A DNA stretch of 64,000 nt, from the IMG/VR virus record IMGVR_UViG_3300033146_000244, positions 20,569 to 84,568 of that record. One strand, given 5' to 3'. This DNA comes from a virus. The notes below the pieces were generated by a model, which was not told where the DNA came from, did no database searches, and was given only the letters and a program-made list of their open reading frames with translations. Within the stretch, counting starts at the first letter, position 1. The number at the start of each line of letters is the position of its first letter. The position numbers and the translations under genes are program-made. Positions 33,229-40,558 of this stretch are shown piece by piece.

Positions 33229-33612
33229 CTAGTTGAATTTCCTATTGTGTTGTGCTACTTTGTCTTTATACTGACTATAGCATGACTGTTGTCTTAGCAT
33301 CACTATATCTGCTTCGGTTGGTTCAGTATCACCTATTACTAACCATGTTTGTCTGTTACCCTCTCTGTAATATTTAGATAGGTCTTCATAGTTGTCTGCT
33401 TCATCATCTATTATAAGATGTTCTCCTCCTCCTGGTTGTAATTCTTCTACATAACCTATAATGAACTTGGTTTGTTTTTCTCCTTTGTCTTTTATCACTT
33501 CTTCTGTAAGCAGTGGTAGTCTGTATGTATCACCTGTTAGGGTAGATGCTACTACATTTCCTTCTACAAGGTAGTTATAACCACCTTTTATTTTTTGTAT
33601 TGTTCCTATCAT
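33229..33612 (-). CDS. Hypothetical acidic protein, 127 aa
   Basis: Starts with a beta-rich segment (MIGTIQKIKGGYNYLVEGNV) followed by an acidic middle (HLIIDDEADNYEDLSKYY) and a C-terminal LRQQSCYSQYKDKVAQHN helix. No domain recognised. It is preceded upstream by two 20-bp direct repeats (33642-33699), which may control it. Confidence 0.55.
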   Translation of the reverse strand: MIGTIQKIKGGYNYLVEGNVVASTLTGDTYRLPLLTEEVIKDKGEKQTKFIIGYVEELQPGGGEHLIIDDEADNYEDLSKYYREGNRQTWLVIGDTEPTEADIVMLRQQSCYSQYKDKVAQHNRKFN

Positions 33613-33641
33613 GGTTGTTTAGTTTTGTTTGTTTTTGTTAG

Positions 33642-33699
33642 TATTTGCGGGCTATACTATGTTATATTAGGTAGGTAGTTATTTGCGGGCTATACTATG
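33642..33699. repeat. Two 20-bp direct repeats upstream of the 127-aa gene
   Basis: TATTTGCGGGCTATACTATG occurs at 33642-33661 and again at 33680-33699, period 38 bp. The second copy's distal end is followed by a gene start 29 bp away (minus strand). They match no host promoter. Candidate operator or a promoter for a phage RNA polymerase. Confidence 0.75.
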
Positions 33700-33713
33700 G
33701 GACATAATTAAAA

Positions 33714-33756
33714 GACGTTACGGAGAGTGGTCAAGGTTTTACCCCATGCCGTCCCT
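33714..33756 (-). terminator. Hairpin after the secreted-protein gene
   Basis: TACGGAG at one end and CTCCGTA at the other pair over a ~29-base interior that has its own GG/CC pairing; on the minus strand a TTTT run follows. It lies just past the stop of 33781-34179 and so probably ends or attenuates that transcript. Confidence 0.5.
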
Positions 33757-33780
33757 CCGTATCGTCCCTATTCATTGTCC

Positions 33781-34179
33781 CTATTCATTAGCAGGTGCTA
33801 ACAGCAAGGCGTAAGAGAACTTGCTCTTAGTATCTTTACTGTGTGCTGTTAAGTGTAACAGCATGTCCTCTGATGGTGTTATAGACATCTCTGTGAGATT
33901 TCCTTCAAGAGCTACACCATTGCATGTAAAGCGAACATTGTTTTTAGCAGAGTCACTGAATCTAACTATGTAGGTATTACCACTGGTTAGTGGTAAAGAT
34001 ATAGACCAGTTGTTTTTAATGAGGTTTTGCTTAACATCGTCCCCTGCTAGGAAAATGTTGTTAGCATCAGTTGCTAATGTAAACTGATTGGACATACCTT
34101 GTCCATACGTGTTTGAAATACTAAGTAGTCCTGCTAGAACTATTAAAGCGATTGTTAATAACTGTGTATTGTTTTTCAT
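33781..34179 (-). CDS. Secreted protein, 132 aa
   Basis: Signal peptide MKNNTQLLTIALIVLAGLLS with predicted cleavage near the SNTYGQG segment. The mature domain (~105 aa) is beta-rich (FTLATDANNIFLAGDD, SISLPLTSGNTYIVRFSD) and has one cysteine. Exported to the periplasm. No family recognised. Being near the start of the left operon it should be expressed early; such exported phage proteins often block superinfection or alter the envelope. Confidence 0.65.
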   Translation of the reverse strand: MKNNTQLLTIALIVLAGLLSISNTYGQGMSNQFTLATDANNIFLAGDDVKQNLIKNNWSISLPLTSGNTYIVRFSDSAKNNVRFTCNGVALEGNLTEMSITPSEDMLLHLTAHSKDTKSKFSYALLLAPANE

Positions 34180-34247
34180 CGTATTTGGAAATTAAAAGGT
34201 TACAGTATTAAGGATTAACTGTTAGCTCCTGTTTGTATTACGATAGG

Positions 34248-34358
34248 TTACATAGTGTAGTTTCTATCGTTCTTCTCGTCGTTCAGCGTATCTACGTCGG
34301 TGAACTGTTTTTCTTCTATCGTTAAGGAGTCGTGTTTTACGCTAGTTAATTGTGTCAT
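34248..34358 (-). CDS. Possible 36-aa peptide
   Basis: Minus-strand ORF, ATG 34358-34356, TAA 34248-34250; begins MTQLTSVKHDSLTIEEKQF and ends DRNYTM. Charged, no membrane segment. It lies in a 320-bp gap between two larger genes and is preceded upstream by a switch-like hairpin, which supports a regulated short gene or leader peptide. Confidence 0.4.
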   Translation of the reverse strand: MTQLTSVKHDSLTIEEKQFTDVDTLNDEKNDRNYTM

Positions 34359-34397
34359 AGTATTGTTTTATGAGTGGTTTGTATTAGTAGTTAATTA

Positions 34398-34444
34398 CTA
34401 CCAGCTTAGTAGTAAGCTGAACAATGCTTAGGTATTGCTGGTAG
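34398..34444 (-). promoter_or_regulatory. Alternative-hairpin element (possible attenuator)
   Basis: CTACCAGC (34398-34405) can pair with GCTGGTAG (34437-34444), 8 bp; but CAGCTTA (34402-34408) can instead pair with TAAGCTG (34413-34419), 7 bp. The two stems share bases and exclude each other, as in attenuators and riboswitches. Lies between the first left-arm gene and the 36-aa ORF. Confidence 0.4.
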
Positions 34445-34458
34445 TTGTATTGTAGTAA

Positions 34459-34485
34459 TTACCCGATTTTTGATAGCTCGGGTAA
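34459..34485 (-). terminator. 8-bp hairpin after the first left-arm gene
   Basis: TTACCCGA and TCGGGTAA pair perfectly; on the minus strand it follows the stop of 34500-35351 after 14 bases. No T run follows, so it may act as a partial terminator or mRNA-stabilising stem. Confidence 0.5.
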
Positions 34486-34499
34486 GGCTATTGTTTGAT

Positions 34500-35351
34500 T
34501 TACATGGTAAATGCTTCGTTAGAGCTGCTTGTGAAGGATGCGAATGTTCTAACTTCACCGTGTTCTGCTCTTAACGCTTTTCTAGCATCAGTAAGCTCAT
34601 CTTGTAAGATTTCAAGCATTATGGTTTCGGTGTCTTCGTCGTAATCACCTTCTTTAAGGCTTGCAACTTCTAACGCATGCTCTCTAAGCAATTCAGCGTT
34701 AGTAGTGCTTTTAGCTCGTATCTTTGACAAGTCAAAGTTTAACACGATTTGAGAGTGTTCTCTAACATTGTCAGTTCCACTAATAGCATCTCCTTTGAGT
34801 CCTGCTTCAAACGCTAGTGTTATTACCTGTCCCTCTTTAAGGTTCATTTTACGTACAATGCTTGCAGGTAGAGTAATTTTAACTGTCCTTTTACCCGTTA
34901 CTGCATTACTGATAGCACCGTAGTTTAGTTCGGTAACACCTCTGTTGATATACGTAGCTTTCTCCATTCTTTCAAATGTTACAGCATCGTGAGGTAGAAT
35001 ACTATCGCAGAACTCTACCCAGTCAATACTTTGACCGATAAGGGTAATGTTATAAAAGGCACGATACATATCTTCCACAGCATCCTGCTTATACATCTTT
35101 GCGACTTTGACAACTACTGTCTTAGGTTTACGACTACTTTGTGGATTACTCAAACTTTCGTAATACTCCGCAATCTGCAATGTTGTATAACCAGCGTTAG
35201 TAAGTGCACTGTCAAACACAGGACGTTCTTGTGCGTTAGGCATAGCTCCGTCGGCTAAGTTGAACTCTTCACGTAATTCTTTCATATTCTTTACTGGTAC
35301 GGCTACATCAGAATATCCTTGTATTAATACTGCTCTGTTAAAATCTTGCAT
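34500..35351 (-). CDS. Hypothetical protein, 283 aa, first gene of the left arm
   Basis: The first gene leftwards from the divergent region, so probably the first expressed. Composition is more balanced in GC than its neighbours. Residues ~148-178 (GKRTVKITLPASIVRKMNLKEGQ in parts) resemble an AbrB/SpoVT swapped-hairpin entry, which would suggest DNA binding; the remainder is helical. The C-terminus is acidic then Ser-rich. No domain confirmed. A regulator or host-takeover protein fits its position. Confidence 0.6.
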   Translation of the reverse strand: MQDFNRAVLIQGYSDVAVPVKNMKELREEFNLADGAMPNAQERPVFDSALTNAGYTTLQIAEYYESLSNPQSSRKPKTVVVKVAKMYKQDAVEDMYRAFYNITLIGQSIDWVEFCDSILPHDAVTFERMEKATYINRGVTELNYGAISNAVTGKRTVKITLPASIVRKMNLKEGQVITLAFEAGLKGDAISGTDNVREHSQIVLNFDLSKIRAKSTTNAELLREHALEVASLKEGDYDEDTETIMLEILQDELTDARKALRAEHGEVRTFASFTSSSNEAFTM

Positions 35352-35520
35352 AATATATAATTATTAAAAGTTTATACTCCGCTTAATACACATTCAGTTT
35401 TACGATGCTATGTAAATTGTATATGTATTTGCATTCCCTATCAGATTTAATAGGGGGGTAGTGTAATGCAATATTCCGAAAAGGTCGCAAGCTAAGGGTA
35501 GGTAACCCACACATCTCCTC

Positions 35521-35760
35521 TCAACAAACAATCCAAACCCAACTACTTAATAAAAAATTTTTTAAAAAAATTCTAAACCCCTAACACACCAACCTTAGTA
35601 ACAACCACTCCTAAACAACTATATTTCCCTAAACCTTCATAACTAATCTACCAACCACTTTATCACCAATTACCAAACAACATTACACTACCCTATAAAA
35701 ACTCTAAGCACAACTACCCTGCACTTAATAAATTCAAACAGCCTTACACTACGACACTAC
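35521..35760. other. Extreme strand-asymmetric segment (C-rich, G-poor on plus)
   Basis: By hand count 5 G against about 74 C on the plus strand in 240 bp. A leftward transcript through here would be G-rich with almost no C, and would lie on a C-rich template. It includes the bent-DNA type tract AAAAAATTTTTTAAAAAAA around 35552-35570. Confidence 0.7.
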
Positions 35761-36148
35761 ATTTTTACTCAATGTTATAGTGTAGTTGTTTTTAATTGCT
35801 TATTACCACCGCCTATTATAGAAAAAACACAACACCACATCTGTTACAATACTCTTGTTACCACACGCTTTAAACATGTTTATACCTTATATTTTTATAT
35901 AACGTACCTTCCTTAACGTATTTTTTATACTTACTTATTTAAGCAGACATTACCAATTATGAAGATAGCTGTACTACATCATTATTTTAATACAGTCACT
36001 ATATAACGATTGTAACTAACTACTACTTCTAATACACATACTGTATCATCAAGTTTATTCACTTTTACACTTTTAAGAGGTACACCTAATACAATTACAC
36101 AAATAATATGTTAAAAATTGTTAAAGATTGTTAAAATACTCTGATATA

Positions 36149-36180
36149 TTTGGAAATGTTAAAAATAAACGGTAACTTTG
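36149..36180 (+). promoter_or_regulatory. Bacteroidota-type promoter (TTTG-N20-TAACTTTG), rightward
   Basis: TTTG (36149-36152), a 20-bp spacer and TAACTTTG (36173-36180) match the housekeeping promoter of Bacteroidota exactly. Predicted start near 36187. The first rightward gene starts at 36524, giving a leader of ~335 bases that contains the AT-rich repeats. Confidence 0.8.
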
Positions 36181-36281
36181 CTAAAATAAACAACTAAAGA
36201 AAATATTAATATAAATACGGAGTAAATAACTAATACTACTACACTACGATATTAATAATTACATACTTAAATAAAACTTAC

Positions 36282-36390
36282 TTAATATATAACACTATTA
36301 TAATAAGTAATACTTAGATAATACTTAAATAGAATACTAGTTTATATATAACAGTATTATAATAAATAGTACTTATATAAAGTATTAGTT
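36282..36390. repeat. Imperfect AT-rich direct repeats
   Basis: TTAATATATAACACTATTATAATAA at 36282 and TTTATATATAACAGTATTATAATAA at 36341 align over 25 bases with three differences, each followed by a related AGTACTTA/GTATTAG block; a third partial unit starts at 36389. Period ~59 then ~48 bp. Candidate iterons or melting region. Confidence 0.55.
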
Positions 36391-36523
36391 TATATATTAA
36401 GGTAGATATTTTTAACTACCTATTATGTATCTTCGTATATAACACACGTGTTATAATTACTAGCTACTTTAACGTATATCTGTAATTAACGTGTACGTCA
36501 AGTAATAATTAATAACACATTCA

Positions 36524-37273
36524 ATGACTAAGAAAAAATTACATAGGAGTAATAAGTTAGTTTTTAATCAAGCTCTGCACAAGTACTACTTTGAGGGAAA
36601 AGAGCTTCTATCGGTAACTAATTTTATTAAGACCTTTGATAAGGAGTTTAATCCGTTGTTCGCATCTATAGGTGTTGCCAAATCAAATACTAAGAAAAAG
36701 AAAGGAATAACAGATGCAAGGGGTATTAGAAAGTTGTGGAGACTACATGGTGAGCGTAAGAGATGTATAGGAACTGCCGCACATGCTTTTGCTGAGATGC
36801 GTATAATGGATAGGACAGTAGAACCCATAACTGGCTATGATAAAGCTGTTATAAAGGCATTAGAAGCGCTAAGTAAAAATTGGGATATAGTAGGAGCAGA
36901 GCAGAGAGTATATTCTACTACTAGCTACCTAGCTGGGACGTATGACCTTAAGTTGAAGCATAAAACTACTGGAGTGTTTGCTATGGTAGATTGGAAAGTA
37001 ACTGAGGATATGTTTAAAGGATATAACAAGTTGAAGGGGGTCTTTAAAGATTTAAAGGCTACTGCACTTGTTAAATATTTTATACAACTTAACATATATG
37101 CTTTATTAGATAAAGATATTATAAATGAGGATAAACTATTTGTAATACAACTTAAAAATGATGGTACGTTTAATGCTTATACTATAAAGGATATAGCTAG
37201 AAGTGTAAGAGATGATGTAGTTAAAGTAATTAAGAGTAGGGTTGTAGATAATCACCCTCTACTTAACATGTAA
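36524..37273 (+). CDS. PD-(D/E)XK nuclease family protein
   Basis: 249 aa, RecB/Cas4-like exonuclease fold. Motifs in order: KYYFEGKELLSVTNFI, GTAAHAFAEM (the H..E helix), GTYDLKLKHKTTG with the Asp, VDWKVT (the catalytic DxK strand, D-W-K) and QLNIYALL (the Q-x-x-Y helix). Probably processes DNA ends for recombination or packaging. A protein of this type opens the rightward arm of many crAss-like phages. Preceded by the promoter at 36149-36180 and a long leader. Confidence 0.8.
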   Translation: MTKKKLHRSNKLVFNQALHKYYFEGKELLSVTNFIKTFDKEFNPLFASIGVAKSNTKKKKGITDARGIRKLWRLHGERKRCIGTAAHAFAEMRIMDRTVEPITGYDKAVIKALEALSKNWDIVGAEQRVYSTTSYLAGTYDLKLKHKTTGVFAMVDWKVTEDMFKGYNKLKGVFKDLKATALVKYFIQLNIYALLDKDIINEDKLFVIQLKNDGTFNAYTIKDIARSVRDDVVKVIKSRVVDNHPLLNM

Positions 37274-37284
37274 TTAATATAGAT

Positions 37285-37488
37285 ATGGTAATAATAGATT
37301 TTAAAGAGGTGTGTACTGAAGCTGATAGGTTAGCAAGTAAGTACAATAAGAAGATAGCTGTAGTTCGTGAACTGCTTGGGTATAGCATAGTAGCTTTACA
37401 GTTTGCAATGGATAACAGTCCTAGATTAAAAGTAGTATATTTAACCGACGGTAATGAAAAGCAACCAAGTACAGAAGGAGCTAATTAA
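37285..37488 (+). CDS. Hypothetical protein, 67 aa
   Basis: Short helical protein (DFKEVCTEADRLASKY, AVVRELLGYSIVALQF). It follows the nuclease gene by 11 bp and overlaps the next gene by 35 bp. Together with that gene it may be a small terminase-type or regulatory component, but no family is recognised. Confidence 0.5.
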   Translation: MVIIDFKEVCTEADRLASKYNKKIAVVRELLGYSIVALQFAMDNSPRLKVVYLTDGNEKQPSTEGAN

Positions 37489-37705
37489 GATAGCTGATAG
37501 ACATGGTGTAGATATTAAAATTGTACGGAGCATACTAGATAACGAGCTTGAGGAGTTAGCTAAGTTCTTAAAAGTACCTATTGACTTAGAAGCACCTCGT
37601 AAAATTATGATGACTGGTTTCGGTACTGTATTCTTAAATGATGCTACCAAGAAGAAGTTACATAAAAAAGAATTTAATAAGAAGGAAGATGGAAAACCTA
37701 TTTGA
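37454..37705 (+). CDS. Hypothetical protein, 83 aa
   Basis: Helical and basic; QKELIKIADRHGVDIKIVRSIL looks like a small helix-turn-helix entry. The C-terminus is Lys-rich. It overlaps both neighbours. Small terminase subunits often lie here, but the sequence alone does not show it. Confidence 0.5.
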   Translation: MKSNQVQKELIKIADRHGVDIKIVRSILDNELEELAKFLKVPIDLEAPRKIMMTGFGTVFLNDATKKKLHKKEFNKKEDGKPI

Positions 37706-38276
37706 GTTAAATAAGAATAACGTAATTGTACCCAATCCTATGGTATTGTTAATGATTCCATTTGAGAAGATATGGGTTAGAGATAAAACAGTAAAGAAGA
37801 ATGTAGCTTTAAAGGAATTAACTTTTGTATGGGCTTCTTGTTCTAAGTCAGATGATAATATATGGAAAGAGATACCAGAGGGTACTGAAAGATGGGGAAT
37901 ACTTAAGGAGGACTTGTTTGGTAAAAATACTAAATGGAAGCCCTCTAAACTACTTGTGGAAGCTATTGACTACTATAAGGCAAGGATACCAAAGACTGCG
38001 GCAGATAGGTTGCTAGAAAGTACTGAAATTGCAATGGATAAGATAGGGGACTATATTAGGAATGTGGACTTGTTAGAAACCAATGCTAATACTGGTACTT
38101 TATTACATGATGTTAAAAAGATACACAGTATGTCTAGTACTATGGGTAAGATGTATAGTGACTACGTGGCTTTAAGAGCTTCTATTGAAGCAGGTAAAAG
38201 AGAAGAATCTACTGTAAGGGGTGGTGGTGTAGAAGGTATGTTTGAAGATGGTAATAGTTTAGCTGGGTTATTTTAG
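37689..38276 (+). CDS. Hypothetical protein upstream of terminase, 195 aa
   Basis: Start ATG 37689 (MENLFELNKNN) overlapping the previous gene by 17 bp; the longer reading from 37638 is not needed. Helical, with WKPSKLLVEAIDYY and KKIHSMSSTMGKMYSDYVALR segments. Its stop directly precedes the terminase ATG. Position fits a small terminase subunit or a packaging accessory, but no motif proves it. Confidence 0.55.
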   Translation: MENLFELNKNNVIVPNPMVLLMIPFEKIWVRDKTVKKNVALKELTFVWASCSKSDDNIWKEIPEGTERWGILKEDLFGKNTKWKPSKLLVEAIDYYKARIPKTAADRLLESTEIAMDKIGDYIRNVDLLETNANTGTLLHDVKKIHSMSSTMGKMYSDYVALRASIEAGKREESTVRGGGVEGMFEDGNSLAGLF

Positions 38277-40481
38277 ATGACTACTCGCATGACAAAGCTA
38301 AGTAAGCTCTATAGAATAGACAGTAGTATAATAGAGGATGTATATAAGCTAGCTAAGAAACATGACATACATATATACGATGCTTACACTGCATACCTAC
38401 GGTACGACGCCCCCAGTGTAATAGATAAGCACTGTGCCGATTTTTCCTTTAATCAGAAGATAGTTAGTTGGTACAAGAGTGATAGATACTTAGTTAATAC
38501 AGAGAAGTACAGAGAAGCAGCAGAAACATTCCGAACTACTGGTAGTTACACGAACTTAAAACCAAATAAGCACCCTAATAGTGAGTACATGAAGTTCTGG
38601 GTAGAAGAGGCTCGTAGGAGTATATATGGGTTTCATATAGGTAATGACTGGATATCTGGTTATTACTATTTTTATTTGAATTATTCTCCTATAGATTTGG
38701 CGGTAGTATTGGACGATACATCTAGTAACGGTGCTATAAGGGGAGACCGTATAACTGACTTTGCTTCTATGTGGGACGGTGATTACTACTACTTTCACTA
38801 TTTAGAAGAATGTGAACGTACTGGTAAACAAGCAGCAGTACTTAAGGCACGTGGTAGAGGATTTAGTTGGAAACACGCTTCTATGCTAGATAGAAACTTC
38901 TTCTTGATACCTAAGAGTAAGTCAATGGTGTATGCTAGTAGTAAAGAATACTTGACTGGTAATGACGGTATATTAACTAAGGCTTGGTCTATAATGAGCC
39001 ACTTAGATTTGAATACGGCTTGGGCTAAGAGAAGACAGGTTAAGAACACGCAGGACAGTAAGAGAGCATCGTTAGAACGGGTGAAAAACGGCGTAAAGAC
39101 TGAAACTGGGTTCATGTCAGAAATATCTGGAATTACACTGGGGGATAGTGTGCATAAGCTAAGAGGAAAGCGTAGTAAACTGATAATATTTGAAGAGTCT
39201 GGTAGTTTTAAGGACTTGGAGACTGCGTGGATAGTTTCAGACCCAAGTGTTAAGCAAGGTAATATAGTGTTTGGTCTTAAGGTGGCATTTGGTACAGGAG
39301 GTGAAGAGGGTAGTCAGTTTGAAGGGTTGAAGAACTTATTTTATAAACCAGACGCTTTTAACGTGTTGTCTTTACCTAATGTATGGTCAGGTAATGCAGA
39401 ACATAACAAGGTGGGGTGGTTTGCTCCTTCCTACATTAACTTGGAAGGGCACTATGATAAAGATGGTAATAGTAATATAGAGGTTGGTAAGAAAGCAATA
39501 GAACAAGAAAGAGAAGATGCGTTAGTAAGTGGTGTAGCACCTAGTACATTCCAGAAGATGAAAGCAGAGAACCCCTTAGTGCCTGAAGATGCTATATTGA
39601 GGAGTACGCTGAGCCCTTTTCCGGTACAGATGCTATCAGAACATTTGGTCTTGCTGGAGACAGATACTGCTTATAGAGGTAAGGTTAGTAAGGGTACTTT
39701 ATCCTTGACTATGGAAAATGAGGTTGTATGGCAAGAGGACTTGTTGAATAAAGTACATGTCATAGGCACTGATGATGTAAATAGCTTGAACGTAGATGGT
39801 GGTATAGAAGTTTATCAGCACCCACCAAGTATGAAGGTTTCAAGAAATACGTTTATTATAGGGGTAGACCCGATAGACTTTGATAGGAATGAAGTTGGTA
39901 AGAACTTCTCTTTAGGTAGTATGTTTGTTATGAATACACTTACTGAGCAGATAGTAGCTGAGTATACTGGAAGACCTGCTAATGCTAATGATTTTTATGA
40001 GAACGTGAGGAGGTTATCTATGTATTATAATGCTAAGGTGATGTATGAGAATAACTTGAAAGGGTTGTATGTATATTTTACTAACAAGTTTAGTGAGCAC
40101 ATGTTATCTTTAAAGCCTACTATACTGCAGGATACTAATGAGCAAATGAAGGTAGGTAATAGGAAGTATGGATTCACTGCTGCTGGTAATCAATCTTCAA
40201 GCATACTTAAGTATGGGAGACAACTTATAAAGGAGTGGTTAGAAAAGAGACTATCAGGCACAGACGATACTAGGTTACTATATACTATTAGAAGTGCTGG
40301 TCTGGTGCGAGAGTTGATAGATTGGCACGCAGACGGTAACTATGATAGGGTAAGTGCGTTGATAGCTGTTATGATACATCTTGCTGATACTGATAGGACT
40401 AGGACTAGAAATGGTAGTAAATCTACTGAGGTAGATGTAGAGGCTCGTAATTTCTATAATAGGCCTTTTCTTGGGTGGTAG
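38277..40481 (+). CDS. terL: Terminase large subunit
   Basis: 734 aa. Packages DNA into the procapsid. ATPase domain: a variant Walker A KARGRGFSWKH (residues 190-200), Walker B LIIFEESG, and a C-motif-like segment further on. Nuclease domain: FIIGVDPIDF (first acidic motif), VMYENNLKGL, and a DTRLLY segment. Length and motif order fit crAss-like large terminases, which are unusually long. Two copies of the 12-mer repeat lie within the gene (38410 and 39133), 0.7 kb apart and in opposite orientations. Confidence 0.9.
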   Translation: MTTRMTKLSKLYRIDSSIIEDVYKLAKKHDIHIYDAYTAYLRYDAPSVIDKHCADFSFNQKIVSWYKSDRYLVNTEKYREAAETFRTTGSYTNLKPNKHPNSEYMKFWVEEARRSIYGFHIGNDWISGYYYFYLNYSPIDLAVVLDDTSSNGAIRGDRITDFASMWDGDYYYFHYLEECERTGKQAAVLKARGRGFSWKHASMLDRNFFLIPKSKSMVYASSKEYLTGNDGILTKAWSIMSHLDLNTAWAKRRQVKNTQDSKRASLERVKNGVKTETGFMSEISGITLGDSVHKLRGKRSKLIIFEESGSFKDLETAWIVSDPSVKQGNIVFGLKVAFGTGGEEGSQFEGLKNLFYKPDAFNVLSLPNVWSGNAEHNKVGWFAPSYINLEGHYDKDGNSNIEVGKKAIEQEREDALVSGVAPSTFQKMKAENPLVPEDAILRSTLSPFPVQMLSEHLVLLETDTAYRGKVSKGTLSLTMENEVVWQEDLLNKVHVIGTDDVNSLNVDGGIEVYQHPPSMKVSRNTFIIGVDPIDFDRNEVGKNFSLGSMFVMNTLTEQIVAEYTGRPANANDFYENVRRLSMYYNAKVMYENNLKGLYVYFTNKFSEHMLSLKPTILQDTNEQMKVGNRKYGFTAAGNQSSSILKYGRQLIKEWLEKRLSGTDDTRLLYTIRSAGLVRELIDWHADGNYDRVSALIAVMIHLADTDRTRTRNGSKSTEVDVEARNFYNRPFLGW
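38410..38421 (-). repeat. Dispersed 12-mer copy 5 (exact, reverse)
   Basis: CCCCCAGTGTAA on the plus strand inside terL. The flanks match copy 10 over 19 of 20 bases (GCCCCCAGTGTAATAGATAA). Confidence 0.85.
39133..39144 (+). repeat. Dispersed 12-mer copy 6 (exact)
   Basis: Inside terL; left flank GGAA shared with copy 9, giving 16 identical bases. Confidence 0.85.
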
Positions 40482-40558
40482 CACATACTACGGGTAGGTG
40501 TAATAGCTAAATCTATAGGGTTGTTTATTTTATAGCAACAAATATGTAATTTTGCAAA

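Larger units (their letters stand above)
35352..36523. other. Divergent intergenic region (candidate early control region and origin)
   Basis: 1.17 kb between the first leftward and first rightward genes, with no convincing ORF. From left: a hairpin CCCTAT/ATAGGG (35436-35455), a 240-bp stretch almost without G on the plus strand (35521-35760) including an A6T6A7 tract, then AT-rich sequence with a canonical rightward promoter (36149-36180) and imperfect repeats (36282-36390). No canonical leftward promoter was found. Confidence 0.6.

Noticed and set aside
35352-36523. Small plus-strand ORFs in the divergent region, such as one of 15 codons near 35958
   Set aside because: Too short, AT-driven, no coupling to other genes.
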